Source of the DNA: Mesorhizobium sp.
Lineage (GTDB): Bacteria > Pseudomonadota > Alphaproteobacteria > Rhizobiales > Rhizobiaceae
DNA length: 64,000 nt
Assembly: GCA_004020545.1 (NCBI GenBank)
Contig: SAQE01000005.1
Coordinates: 1 to 64,000, forward strand
Direction of reading: 5' to 3'
Shown here piece after piece: positions 9,955 to 18,127 of the stretch (its first letter is position 1; each line of letters opens with the position of its first letter). Made by a program: the position numbers and the translations under genes. The notes below the pieces were generated by a model, which had not been told where the DNA came from, ran no database searches, and was given only the letters and a program-made list of their open reading frames with translations.

Positions 9955-11064
9955 ATGGTCGGAGTGGGCCTCATCGGCACAGGCTTCATGGGCAAGTGCC
10001 ACGCCATCGCCTGGAACGCGGTCGGCGCCGTCTTTCCCGATGTCGAGAAGCCGAGGCTGGTGCATCTGGGCGAGGTGAGTGACGAGCTGGCCAAACGCAA
10101 GGCGGGCGAGTTCGGCTTCGCCAAGGGTTCCGGCGACTGGCGCGCCGTCGTCAACGATCCGGAGGTCGATGTCGTGTCGCTGACCACGCCCAACCAGTTC
10201 CATCCGGAAATGGCGATCGCCATCCTGGAGGCCGGCAAACATCTGTGGTGCGAGAAGCCGATGGCGCCGGGTTTCGCGGAGGCCGAGGCGATGGCAAAGG
10301 CGGCGAAGACATCCGGCAAGGTGGCGGCGCTCGGCTACAACTACATCCAGAACCCGGCCATCCGCCATATCGGCGCGCTGCTCGAGGAAAAAATCATCGG
10401 CGACGTCAATCTCGTGCGCATCGAGATGGACGAGGATTTCATGGCCGATCCTGAGGCGCTGTTCTTCTGGAAGCACGAGGCGGCTTCCGGTTATGGCGCG
10501 CTCGACGATTTCGCCGTGCATCCGCTGTCGCTGATCAAGGTGCTGTTCGGCCGCGTCGCCCGCGTCATGTGCGATATGGTCAAGCCTTATGCCGACCGGA
10601 AAGTCGCTTCCGGCGGCCGCCGCGCGGTCGAGACCTACGATATCGCCAGCGTCTTGATGCATCTCGAAAACGGCGTCGCCGGCACGCTGCTGGTCAATCG
10701 TTCGGCCTGGGGCCGCAAGGGCCGCATCGCCATCCAGATTTTTGGCTCGAAGGGTTCCATCCTCTACGACCAGGAGCGGATGAACGAGTTCCAGCTTTAT
10801 CTCACCGCCGACCGGCCGACCGAACAGGGCTACCGCACCATCCTGGTGGCGCCGCACCACAAGCCCTATGATTCCTTCCTGCCTGCGCCTGGTCACGGCC
10901 TCGGCTTCAACGACCTCAAGATGATCGAATGCCGCGAGCTGTTGATGCGGATCGCCGGCAAGCCGGCGCGGATCATCGATTTCGACGAAGGGCTGGAGAT
11001 CGAACGCACGGTGCACGCGATGGCGCGCTCTTTCCAGGAACAGCGCTGGGTGGATGTGCGATAA
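9955..11064 (+). CDS. Gfo/Idh/MocA-family oxidoreductase
   Basis: 369-residue NAD(P)-dependent dehydrogenase. The Rossmann fingerprint VGLIGTGFMGKCHA is at residues 3-16, and the family motif WCEKPMAP near residue 97 carries the catalytic-type Lys. An E-K-P plus later G-G-R-R-A-V-E-T-Y-D segment is typical of the sugar/inositol branch. It is divergent from iolR, so a substrate such as scyllo- or another inositol isomer, or a rhizopine (MocA belongs to this family), is plausible. The exact substrate cannot be read from sequence. RBS CGGAGA precedes the ATG. Confidence 0.85.
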   Translation: MVGVGLIGTGFMGKCHAIAWNAVGAVFPDVEKPRLVHLGEVSDELAKRKAGEFGFAKGSGDWRAVVNDPEVDVVSLTTPNQFHPEMAIAILEAGKHLWCEKPMAPGFAEAEAMAKAAKTSGKVAALGYNYIQNPAIRHIGALLEEKIIGDVNLVRIEMDEDFMADPEALFFWKHEAASGYGALDDFAVHPLSLIKVLFGRVARVMCDMVKPYADRKVASGGRRAVETYDIASVLMHLENGVAGTLLVNRSAWGRKGRIAIQIFGSKGSILYDQERMNEFQLYLTADRPTEQGYRTILVAPHHKPYDSFLPAPGHGLGFNDLKMIECRELLMRIAGKPARIIDFDEGLEIERTVHAMARSFQEQRWVDVR

Positions 11065-11076
11065 GCGCGCGCCGCG

Positions 11077-11778
11077 TCACGTTCCCACAGCCGGGCTATT
11101 GATCTCCCAGCCGTCCACCCAGATCTGCCGCAGGCGGTCGCCTTCGCCCTTGAACCATAGGCCTGTCGGGCGGCAGTCCTCGATGCGATCGCTGCGGAAA
11201 TTGCGGATGGCCTGGCGGAGCTCGCACCAGGCGACGATGTTGGCGGTCTCGGCATAGTAGATGAGCGCGACCGGGCGGATGACGCGCTGTGTGTCACGGC
11301 CCGCTTCGTCGCGATAGGAGAGGCCGAGCTTCTCCTCGTCGCGGATGGCGCGGCGCACCACGGCAAGATCGACCGCGGAGGCCGAGGGTGCTGCAAAACC
11401 CCAGGCATGCAGGGCGTTGGCATCGAGCGTCTGCCGCAAGGGCGGCGGCACCGCGCCGGCGATCTTGGCGCCGACGCGTTTTGCGGCCTGCTTGAGCTCG
11501 TCGTCGCCGGTGCGCTCGAGCAGGGCCAGCGACAGCACGATCGCCTCCATCTCCTCGATCGAGAACATCAGCGGCGGCAGGTCGAAGCCGGGGCGCAGGA
11601 TATAGCCGATGCCGCGCCCGCCCTCGATCGGCACGCGCATCGCCTGCAGTGCCGCGATGTCGCGATAAACGGAGCGCACTGTCACTTCCAGCCGCTCAGC
11701 GATCGTCGCCGCGGTCACCTGCTTTTTGGCCAGCCGCAGGATCTGGATGATCTCGAACAGGCGCGAGGCCTTGCGCAT
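11077..11778 (-). CDS. YafY/DeoR-type transcriptional regulator with WYL domain
   Basis: 233 residues: N-terminal HTH_11 domain (MRKASRLFEIIQILR..., about 1-55) and a WYL ligand-binding domain from about residue 130, with conserved-type positions R-P-V-A-L-I-Y-Y-A-E-T and W-C-E-L-R. The start at 11778 follows AGGTGAGGAA; a longer in-frame start at 11808 lies inside the inverted repeat and is less likely. Divergent from a LysE exporter, which it probably controls through the repeat at 11799-11822. Confidence 0.85.
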   Translation of the reverse strand: MRKASRLFEIIQILRLAKKQVTAATIAERLEVTVRSVYRDIAALQAMRVPIEGGRGIGYILRPGFDLPPLMFSIEEMEAIVLSLALLERTGDDELKQAAKRVGAKIAGAVPPPLRQTLDANALHAWGFAAPSASAVDLAVVRRAIRDEEKLGLSYRDEAGRDTQRVIRPVALIYYAETANIVAWCELRQAIRNFRSDRIEDCRPTGLWFKGEGDRLRQIWVDGWEINSPAVGT

Positions 11779-11798
11779 TTCCTCACCTGGCTGAAACG

Positions 11799-11822
11799 CA
11801 ACTGACACACCCCCGTCAGTTG
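11799..11822. promoter_or_regulatory. Inverted repeat, probable operator of the WYL regulator
   Basis: Perfect 8-base arms CAACTGAC and GTCAGTTG separated by ACACCCCC, 20 bases upstream of the WYL regulator start and in the divergent promoter shared with lysE. A third half-site CAACTGAC at 11898-11905 abuts the lysE start codon. Arrangement suits autoregulation plus control of the exporter. Confidence 0.55.
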
Positions 11823-11905
11823 GGGTGACCTATAGGGCCGCCTACCGGCTTGAAAATCAACAGACTCCTTTTACGCCTTCGCCGGCGCGGCAACAGGCAA
11901 CTGAC

Positions 11906-12541
11906 ATGAGCTACACCGAAAACCTCTGGCTTTTCTTCGTGCTACTGTTCGGCATCATCGCGGTGCCTGGCATGGACATGCTGTTCGTGCTCGCCAATGC
12001 GCTGACCGGCGGACGCGACAGGGGGTTGGCGGCGACGGGCGGCATCATGCTGGGCGGCGCGGTGCATACGCTGAACGGCGCGGTCGGCGTCGGCCTGCTG
12101 ATGCATTTCGTGCCGGTCCTGTTCAAACCGCTGCTGATCGCCGGCGCCGCCTACATGGCCTATATCGGGATTTCACTGATGCGCAGTTCGATCACCGTCG
12201 GCCATGACGAGCCCACGGGCAGCCGCTCCGCCTGGAAGGCCTTTTGCCAGGGGCTCGTGACCTGCCTGATCAATCCAAAAGCCTATCTCTTCATCCTTGC
12301 CGTCTATCCGCAGTTCCTGAAGCCGGATTACGGTCCGATCTGGATGCAGGCGACCGTCATGGGACTGCTCACAGTCGCCACGCAGGCGGCGATCTATGGC
12401 GGGCTCGCCATCACCGCCGGCCGCAGCCGGGCGCTGCTGGTCGGCAACCCGGGAGCAACCGCTTTTGCCGGGCGCGCGGCCGGACTGCTTTTGTTTGCGG
12501 TTTCGATGTTCACGGCATGGGAAGGGCTGAGGGCGGCGTAG
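11906..12541 (+). CDS. LysE/RhtB-family amino acid exporter
   Basis: 211-residue inner-membrane protein with about six hydrophobic segments. The family signature P-G-P-x-x is seen as V-P-G-M-D-M-L-F near residues 18-25, followed by G-x-x-x-G-x-x-x-G segments (A-A-T-G-G-I-M-L-G-G). These proteins export amino acids or related small molecules; the substrate is not predictable. The start at 11906 is chosen because the family begins just before the first helix. Paired with a divergent WYL regulator. Confidence 0.87.
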   Translation: MSYTENLWLFFVLLFGIIAVPGMDMLFVLANALTGGRDRGLAATGGIMLGGAVHTLNGAVGVGLLMHFVPVLFKPLLIAGAAYMAYIGISLMRSSITVGHDEPTGSRSAWKAFCQGLVTCLINPKAYLFILAVYPQFLKPDYGPIWMQATVMGLLTVATQAAIYGGLAITAGRSRALLVGNPGATAFAGRAAGLLLFAVSMFTAWEGLRAA

Positions 12542-12543
12542 TA

Positions 12544-12674
12544 CACCCACCCCTACCCACAAGGGGGAGGGGAAATTTGTGCCCGCCGTGCCACACGAAG
12601 CCATCGGGAAATAATGCCTTAGGCGGATGCGAGTGGTCCCCCTCCCCCTTGTGGGGAGGGGTCAGGGGTGGGGT
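12544..12674. repeat. MITE-like intergenic element with terminal inverted repeats
   Basis: Starts 2 bases after the lysE stop. The left end (CACCCACCCCTACCCACAAG followed by GGGGAGGGG) and the right end (CCCTCCCCCTTGTGGGGAGG then GGTCAGGGGTGGGG) are inverted near-copies of about 30 bases. The 65-base core has no open frame of note. It shares its terminal core with the element at 4838-4940. Confidence 0.7.
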
Positions 12675-12713
12675 ACGTGCCGGGCAGATGCCGGCAACGG
12701 TTGCGCTGACTTC

Positions 12714-13804
12714 TCAAGCGGCGCCTTGCCTGGTTGCCAGCATTTCGCGCTTCACGGACCGGCGCCACTCGACGGCGCCGGCAAGGCCGTGCAGAACCGT
12801 CTCGGTGGTCGCCCAGTCGATGCAGCCGTCGGTGATGCTCTGGCCGTAGACGAGCGGCTTTCCAGGTACGACGTCCTGGCGGCCGGCGACGAGATTGCTC
12901 TCGATCATGACGCCGATGATGCGCTCGTCGCCCGCCGCCACCTGCCTCGCCACATCGTGCGCGACTTTCGGCTGGTTCTCCGGCTTCTTGCCGCTGTTGG
13001 CGTGGCTGACATCGATCATCAGCCGCGGCGCGACGCCGATGCGGCCGAGTTCCGCAGCGGCGGCGTCGACACTTGCCCCATCATAGTTGGGCACAACGCC
13101 GCCGCGCAGGATGACGTGACAGTCCTCGTTGCCGGTGGTCGCCGCAATGGCGCTGCGGCCGCCCTTGGTCACCGCCATGAAATGATGCGGCTGGGCGGCC
13201 GATTTCACCGCCTCGGCGGCTATCCTGAGATTGCCGTCGGTGCCGTTCTTGAAACCGACCGGGCAGGAGAGGCCCGACGCCAGCTCGCGATGGATCTGGC
13301 TTTCGGTCGTGCGCGCGCCGATGGCGCCCCAGGCAACGAGGTCGGCGATGTATTGCGGCGTCGTCATATCGAGGAACTCGGTCGCCGCCGGCAGGCCGAG
13401 ATTGTTGACGGCCGACAGCACGTTGCGCGCCATCCTCAACCCTTGTCGATGTTGAAGCTGCCGTCGAGGTCGGGATCGTTGATCAGGCCCTTCCAGCCGA
13501 CCGTGGTGCGCGGCTTCTCAAAATAGACGCGCATGACGATCTCGAGCCGGTCGGCCAGGGCCTCGCGCAGCGCCGCCAGACGGCTGGCGTAGTCCACGGC
13601 GGCGACCGGGTCATGGATGGAACAAGGGCCGACGATGACAACAAGTCGATCGTCGGCCCCCGTCAGGATGGAGTGGATGGCGTTGCGCGAAGCGGCAACG
13701 GTGCGCGTCGCCGTCAGTGAGCGCGGGATCTCGCGCATCACCTCGTCCGGCGTGCTCAGGACTTTGAGTTCCTTGACCCGAAGGTCGTCTGTGGTGGTCA
13801 ACAC
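12714..13804 (-). pseudogene. aroG: Class I DAHP synthase (AroG type), interrupted by a -1 frameshift
   Basis: 3-deoxy-D-arabino-heptulosonate-7-phosphate synthase, first enzyme of the shikimate pathway. The N-terminal part (13804-13436, 122 aa; VIVGPCSIHDP, RVYFEKPRTTVGWKGLINDP) ends in N-I-D-K-G then TGA. The rest (from 13439 down to 12714, about 241 aa; L-R-M-A-R-N, ARTTESQIHRELASGLS, GFKNGTDGN) lies in the -1 frame. Joining them through AAG-GGG-TTG restores N-I-D-K-G-L-R-M-A-R and a full-length enzyme of about 363 residues; one G missing from a G run explains it. Both halves look intact otherwise, so sequencing error, recent mutation or recoding are all open. Confidence 0.85.
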
Positions 13805-13843
13805 GGCTTCTGCTCCTGGTTAGGAGACCTGCCGGCTGAAACG

Positions 13844-13870
13844 AAAAAGCCGCCAGGTCTGGCGGCTTTT
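13844..13870 (-). terminator. Attenuator terminator before the DAHP synthase gene
   Basis: On the minus-strand RNA, GCCGCCAG (13866-13859) pairs with CTGGCGGC (13856-13849) and is followed at once by a run of T (13848-13844). It lies 40 bases upstream of the aroG start and about 22 bases after the leader stop codon, the classic position of an attenuator. The stem also reads as a terminator on the + strand. Confidence 0.75.
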
Positions 13871-13891
13871 CGGATTTAGATGCTGCAATCT

Positions 13892-13978
13892 TCAGATCGA
13901 GCGCAATCCTCCCGCCGCCAGCGAGCTGTCGTAGCTAAAGTACCAAAACGAGGCGGTCAGGTGGATCATGGCGCTCAT
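13892..13978 (-). CDS. Aromatic-amino-acid leader peptide of the DAHP synthase attenuator
   Basis: 28-codon frame, ATG 13978-13976 to TGA 13894-13892, containing the run Phe-Trp-Tyr-Phe-Ser-Tyr at residues 11-16 (codons TTT TGG TAC TTT AGC TAC). Such clustering of all three aromatic residues before an aromatic-pathway gene is the hallmark of ribosome-mediated attenuation. Codons for S-L-A-A include CTGGCGGC (13921-13914), identical to the downstream arm of the terminator, so it can sequester the shared GCCGCCAG arm as an antiterminator. No clear ribosome binding site is visible, the main weakness. An alternative start is the ATG at 13969. Confidence 0.7.
   Translation of the reverse strand: MSAMIHLTASFWYFSYDSSLAAGGLRSI
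13914..13921 (-). promoter_or_regulatory. Antiterminator arm within the leader
   Basis: Minus-strand CTGGCGGC, an exact copy of the terminator 3' arm at 13856-13849. It can pair fully with GCCGCCAG at 13866-13859, which would prevent the terminator stem. It overlaps the last third of the leader frame, so a ribosome reaching the leader stop codon would mask it, whereas one stalled on the aromatic codons would leave it free. Confidence 0.65.
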
Positions 13979-14015
13979 ATAGTCGATCAGAGGGTGCTTG
14001 TCACGTGCGGCGATT

Positions 14016-14810
14016 CTACTCGCCGATCACGCCGGCGATATTCTGGTCGTAGTCGACCAGCGAACCGGTCATGACGCCCGCTTGCGGGCTCAGCATATAG
14101 GTGATCAGCCGGGCGAGTTGCGCCGGTTTCACGAGCTGGCCCATCGGCTGCGCGGCTTCGGCCTTTTCCAGCCAGTCGTCCGGCGCGTCATGCCACTTCT
14201 TCTGCACGATCGCCTCGCCTTCGGTGTCCATCCAGCCGGGCAGGACGGCGTTGCAGCGGATGCGGTTCCGCCGGTAGGAACTGGCGACATTCTTGGTCAG
14301 CGTCATCAGCGCGCCCTTGCTGGTCGAATAGGGCGTCAGGAAGGACTGGCCGGCATGCGCCGACATCGACAGCACGTTGACGATCGAGCCCGGCGCCTTG
14401 CGCTCCAGAAGATGCGCGACGAGACCCTGCATCAGGAAGAAGGGGCCGCGCACATTGGTGTCGAATATCTGGTCGAACAGCTCCTCGGTGGTTTCAACCA
14501 ACGATCCCCGCGCGGAAGTGGCGGCGGCGTTGACCAGCGCGTTGAGCGTGCCGAAATGGGCAATGGCCGTTGCGATGGCGCGCTTGCAATCGCCGACCTT
14601 GGCGACGTCGGCGCTGATGAAGATGGCGTCGACGCCGCCCTTCTTGAGTGCTGCGACCGCTTTGTCGCCCTTCTCCTGCGAGCGGCCGACAAGCGCCAGC
14701 GCGCGGCAGCCCTCGTCAACCAAGGCTTCAGCAACCGCGAAGCCGATGCCCTGCGCGCCGCCGGTGACGATAGCGCGCGTTTCCGAATTGCGACCGGCTA
14801 GTGCGTTCAT
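14016..14810 (-). CDS. Short-chain dehydrogenase/reductase (SDR)
   Basis: 264-residue classical SDR. Cofactor motif T-G-G-A-Q-G-I-G near residues 16-23, N-A-A-A-T near 90, catalytic Ser in V-L-S-M-S and Y-S-T-S-K with Tyr and Lys near 160. The ATG at 14810 follows GGAGCAAAACG; frame upstream of it runs into a repeat element and is ignored. It lies downstream of idhA and the sugar transporter on the same strand but 362 bases away. It may oxidise a polyol or inositol derivative; substrate unknown. Confidence 0.85.
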   Translation of the reverse strand: MNALAGRNSETRAIVTGGAQGIGFAVAEALVDEGCRALALVGRSQEKGDKAVAALKKGGVDAIFISADVAKVGDCKRAIATAIAHFGTLNALVNAAATSARGSLVETTEELFDQIFDTNVRGPFFLMQGLVAHLLERKAPGSIVNVLSMSAHAGQSFLTPYSTSKGALMTLTKNVASSYRRNRIRCNAVLPGWMDTEGEAIVQKKWHDAPDDWLEKAEAAQPMGQLVKPAQLARLITYMLSPQAGVMTGSLVDYDQNIAGVIGE

Positions 14811-15172
14811 CGTTTTGCTCCGATGCTTGAAATGGTCTCTTGGGGGTGTACTGAGATCGAGGTGAGGCCGGGCGCGGTCCAGGACCGAGCACCTAACGTC
14901 GAGTTCCTTCGCACCCCCCTCTGGCCTGCCGGCCATCTCCCCCGCAAGGGGGGAGATCGGATGTCGCGCCGGCTTCCCCAATCGCCAACGTTGCAGAAAG
15001 GGCGGCGCCGTCGAAGCTGCCAATCTCCCCCCTTGCGGGGGAGATGTCCGGCAGGACAGAGGGGGGTGCTGTCCCGCCCGCCTCGCAAAATATCAAACGC
15101 CGAAGCGCGCTTACTGGTCACGACAGTATCCTGGAACCACATCAGCACATTGAAAACTTCTGCGCTGTGGGC
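14811..15172. other. Gene-free interval between SDR and idhA
   Basis: 362 bases with no credible gene. Most is the inverted-repeat element at 14911-15069. The remaining 14811-14910 should hold the SDR promoter; no clear -35/-10 pair was recognised. Confidence 0.6.
14911..15069. repeat. MITE-like element with 47-base terminal inverted repeats
   Basis: Left end 14911-14956 begins GCACCCCCCTCTGGCCTGCC; the reverse complement of the right end 15022-15069 begins GCACCCCCCTCTGTCCTGCC, and the two agree over about 47 bases with two or three mismatches. Each arm also contains its own hairpin, CTCCCCC-GCAA-GGGGGGAG. The 65-base core is non-coding. No target-site duplication was confidently seen. Confidence 0.75.
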
Positions 15173-16165
15173 TCAATCGATGCGGACCGTCTTGCCCGTC
15201 TTCGCGGACTGCAGGGCCGCATCCGCCAGCTTCAGCGCAATCAGCCCATCCTTGCCGCTCGGCGCCGCCTTCTTGCCCGCGGTTGCAGCGGCGATGAATG
15301 CCGCGATCTCGTTGGCATAGGCGTCGATGTAGCGGGTCATGAAGAAGTCGTGCAGCGGCGGGCGCGTGTAGCCCTTGTCGTTGGCGAGCTCGATCGACAC
15401 CGGCCGCTGGTTCTCGGCCGCGACCATGCCCTTCGAGCCATGCACCTCGATGCGCTGGTCGTAGCCATAGGTGGCGCGGCGCGAGTTGGAGATGACGGCC
15501 TGCCTGCCGGATGCCGTTTCGAGGATGACGCTGACCGAGTCGAAATCGCCCGCTTCGCCGATCTTCTTGTCGACCAGAACCGAGGCGTGGGCGCTGACGG
15601 CGACAGGCTCTTCGCCGAGCAGGAAGCGCGCCATGTCGAAGTCGTGGATGGTCATATCGCGAAAAATGCCGCCGGAGCGCGCGATGTAGTCGAGCGGCGG
15701 CGCGCCTGGATCGCGCGAGGTGATGGTAACCATCTCGACCGCGCCGATGGCGCCATCGTCGATCGCCTTGCGGACTGCGGCGAAATGCGGATCGAAGCGG
15801 CGGTTGAAGCCGACCATCAGCGTGGCACCGGCCTTCTCGACCACGGCCAGGCACTGCTCGACGCGCTTGACGTCGAGATCGATCGGCTTCTCGCAAAAGA
15901 TCGCCTTGCCGGCCTTGGCGAAGCGCTCGATGAGATCGGCATGGGTATCGGTCGGCGTGCAGATGATGACGGCGTCGATGTCCTTGGCCTTTTCGATCGC
16001 GTCGATCGTGCGCACCTCGGCGCCATAGGCGGAGGCAAGCTCCGTCGCCGTTTTCTCGAAGGCGTCGGCCACGGCCACCAGTTTGGCCTGCGGGTTGGAG
16101 GCAACGGCGCGGGCATGCACCTTGCCGATACGGCCGGCGCCGAGGAGTGCGAAGCGGAGAGTCAT
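15173..16165 (-). CDS. idhA: myo-Inositol 2-dehydrogenase IdhA/IolG
   Basis: 330-residue Gfo/Idh/MocA enzyme that oxidises myo-inositol to scyllo-inosose with NAD+, the first catabolic step. Rossmann motif LLGAGRIGKVHA at residues 6-17, I-F-C-E-K-P-I-D-L near 94 with the catalytic Lys, and the substrate segment G-G-I-F-R-D-M-T-I-H-D-F-D-M with Asp/His near 165-178. The whole length reads like rhizobial IdhA proteins. It follows the transporter ATPase gene by 83 bases, so uptake and first oxidation are linked. Confidence 0.93.
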   Translation of the reverse strand: MTLRFALLGAGRIGKVHARAVASNPQAKLVAVADAFEKTATELASAYGAEVRTIDAIEKAKDIDAVIICTPTDTHADLIERFAKAGKAIFCEKPIDLDVKRVEQCLAVVEKAGATLMVGFNRRFDPHFAAVRKAIDDGAIGAVEMVTITSRDPGAPPLDYIARSGGIFRDMTIHDFDMARFLLGEEPVAVSAHASVLVDKKIGEAGDFDSVSVILETASGRQAVISNSRRATYGYDQRIEVHGSKGMVAAENQRPVSIELANDKGYTRPPLHDFFMTRYIDAYANEIAAFIAAATAGKKAAPSGKDGLIALKLADAALQSAKTGKTVRID

Positions 16166-16248
16166 GGAATGTCCTTCGAGGGTGGTTTTAAAGGCATGTC
16201 CGCGCCTCTTGGCGCGGACGATTTGGTAATCCCGTCGTGGCGCCCCTG

Positions 16249-17019
16249 TCAGGCGGCCTGAAGCTCCGCCTGTCCGGTCTTGGCGCCGGTGATATAGGCG
16301 ACGATGTCGTTGCCGTCGGTGTCCTGCTTGCGCAAATTGGCGACGATGCGGCCGCGGCGGAAGACGACGATGCGGTCGACCAGGTCGAACACCTGGCGCA
16401 TATTGTGACTGATCAGGATCAGCGGCTCGCCATTGGCCTTCAGCGTGCGGATGATGTTTTCGACCTGCGCGGTCTCCTGCACGCCAAGCGCCGCCGTCGG
16501 CTCGTCCATAATGATCAGCTTGGAGGCGAAGGTCGCGGTGCGGGCGATCGCCACGCACTGACGCTGGCCGCCCGACATGTGGCGGATGGTGCTGGAGAGG
16601 TTCGGGATTTTCACCGCCGTGCGCACCAGCGCCGCCTCGGTCGCCTTACGCATGGCCTTGCGGTCGAGGATCGAGAAGGGGCCGAGGTTGAACAGCACCT
16701 TCTCGCGGCCGAGGAACAGGTTCGACGGCACGTCGAGGTCGTCGGCTAGAGCGAGGTTCTGGAACACCGTCTCGATGCCCGCCTCGCGCGCCTCGATCGG
16801 GCCGGCGAAGTTCACTTCCTTGCCGTCGAACCAGATCTTGCCGTCGGTGCGCTGCTCGACGCCGGTGATCTGGCGCACGAAGGTCGACTTGCCGGCGCCG
16901 TTGTCGCCCATGATGGCGACATGCTCGCCCTTGCGCAGCTCGAAATTCGCCTCCTGCAGCGCGTGTACGCCGCCATAATGCTTGGTGAGGTTTTCGGTTT
17001 TCAGAACGATGTCGGACAT
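16249..17019 (-). CDS. Sugar-type ABC transporter ATP-binding protein (single domain)
   Basis: 256 residues with Walker A G-D-N-G-A-G-K-S-T near residue 38, signature H-M-S-G-G-Q-R-Q near 147, Walker B L-I-I-M-D-E-P-T and the switch His in L-I-S-H-N. It has one nucleotide-binding domain, like FrcA, rather than the two of RbsA/MglA. RBS GGAGCTTGACC precedes the ATG at 17019, next to the permease stop. Energises uptake of inositol or a related cyclitol, inferred from idhA downstream. Confidence 0.9.
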   Translation of the reverse strand: MSDIVLKTENLTKHYGGVHALQEANFELRKGEHVAIMGDNGAGKSTFVRQITGVEQRTDGKIWFDGKEVNFAGPIEAREAGIETVFQNLALADDLDVPSNLFLGREKVLFNLGPFSILDRKAMRKATEAALVRTAVKIPNLSSTIRHMSGGQRQCVAIARTATFASKLIIMDEPTAALGVQETAQVENIIRTLKANGEPLILISHNMRQVFDLVDRIVVFRRGRIVANLRKQDTDGNDIVAYITGAKTGQAELQAA

Positions 17020-17021
17020 GG

Positions 17022-18098
17022 TCAAGCTCCTATCGCTCGGCGGCGCTGGCGCCATTGATCGAGAACGACTGCGCCGACGATGATCACGCCCTTGACCATC
17101 TCCTGGTAGTAGGCGTCGAGGCGCAGGAAGGTGAAGCCGGAGATGATGACGCCGAAGATCAGCGAGCCGATCACGGTGCCGATGATGGACCCGCGGCCGC
17201 CCGACAGCGAGACGCCGCCGATGACCGCCATGGCGATGGCGTCGAGTTCATACATCACGCCCATGCCGGCCTGGGCGGTGAGGTTCTTGGAGGAGAGCAC
17301 CACCGCGGCGATCGAGGCGAGAATGCCGGCGATGACATAGACCAGCACCTTGTGGTTGGCGATCTTGATGCCGGACATGCGCGCGGCGTCCTCGTTGGAG
17401 CCGATGGCGTAACAGTGCTTGCCGTATCTGGTGTAGCTCAGGATGAGCTGGAACAGGATCGCCAGCGAAATGAAGATGATGACCGGCATCAGCCCCTTGC
17501 CGATCGCGGCGAAGCTCTCGGTCGGAAACGAGATCGGCTGGCCCTTCGACCACCATTTGGCGATGCCGCGCGCGGTGACCATCATGCCGAGCGTGGCGAT
17601 GAAAGGCGGAATGCGGGTGTAGGCGATCAGGGACCCGTTGATCATGCCGGCGATCAGCCCGCAGCCGATAGCGACCAGCAGCGGCACGATCACCGGCAGG
17701 TCGGTCCAGCCATAGGCGATGAACATCGCCTTGGGATTGGGATTGCCGTTGACGGTCGCAACTTGCGCGAAACTCATGGCGATCATGGCGGTGGCGCCGA
17801 CGATCGAGCCCGATGACAGGTCGATGCCGCCGCAGATGATGACCTGCGTGACGCCGATGGCGATGATGCCGACGATCGACACCTGCAGGATGATGATCTG
17901 CAGGCGCTGCTCGTTGAAGATCGCGTCGACGTTCTCGCGGGTGTTGAACAGGAAGCTGTCGCCGAGGAAGACGCGGCCGATAAGCTCGAACGCGCCGACC
18001 AGAATGACCAGCGCCAGGAGCACGTTGAACTCGGCAGGCCAGGGGCGCTTCTTGGCGTCATAGCTCAACCCGCCAATGCCATGCGATGTCTGTGACAC
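17022..18098 (-). CDS. Sugar-type ABC transporter permease (RbsC/IatP family)
   Basis: 358-residue inner-membrane protein with about nine or ten hydrophobic segments. The family motif I-C-G-G-I-D-L-S-S-G-S-I-V-G is near residues 87-100 and I-A-M-A-V-I-G-G-V-S-L-S-G-G-R-G-S near 286-302. It presumably forms a homodimeric channel with the ATPase encoded 2 bases downstream. The start was kept at 18098; a 180-base gap with a strong hairpin separates it from the binding-protein gene. Confidence 0.9.
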   Translation of the reverse strand: MSQTSHGIGGLSYDAKKRPWPAEFNVLLALVILVGAFELIGRVFLGDSFLFNTRENVDAIFNEQRLQIIILQVSIVGIIAIGVTQVIICGGIDLSSGSIVGATAMIAMSFAQVATVNGNPNPKAMFIAYGWTDLPVIVPLLVAIGCGLIAGMINGSLIAYTRIPPFIATLGMMVTARGIAKWWSKGQPISFPTESFAAIGKGLMPVIIFISLAILFQLILSYTRYGKHCYAIGSNEDAARMSGIKIANHKVLVYVIAGILASIAAVVLSSKNLTAQAGMGVMYELDAIAMAVIGGVSLSGGRGSIIGTVIGSLIFGVIISGFTFLRLDAYYQEMVKGVIIVGAVVLDQWRQRRRAIGA

Positions 18099-18127
18099 GT
18101 CTTCTTCCTCCGAATGACCGCGCCCGC

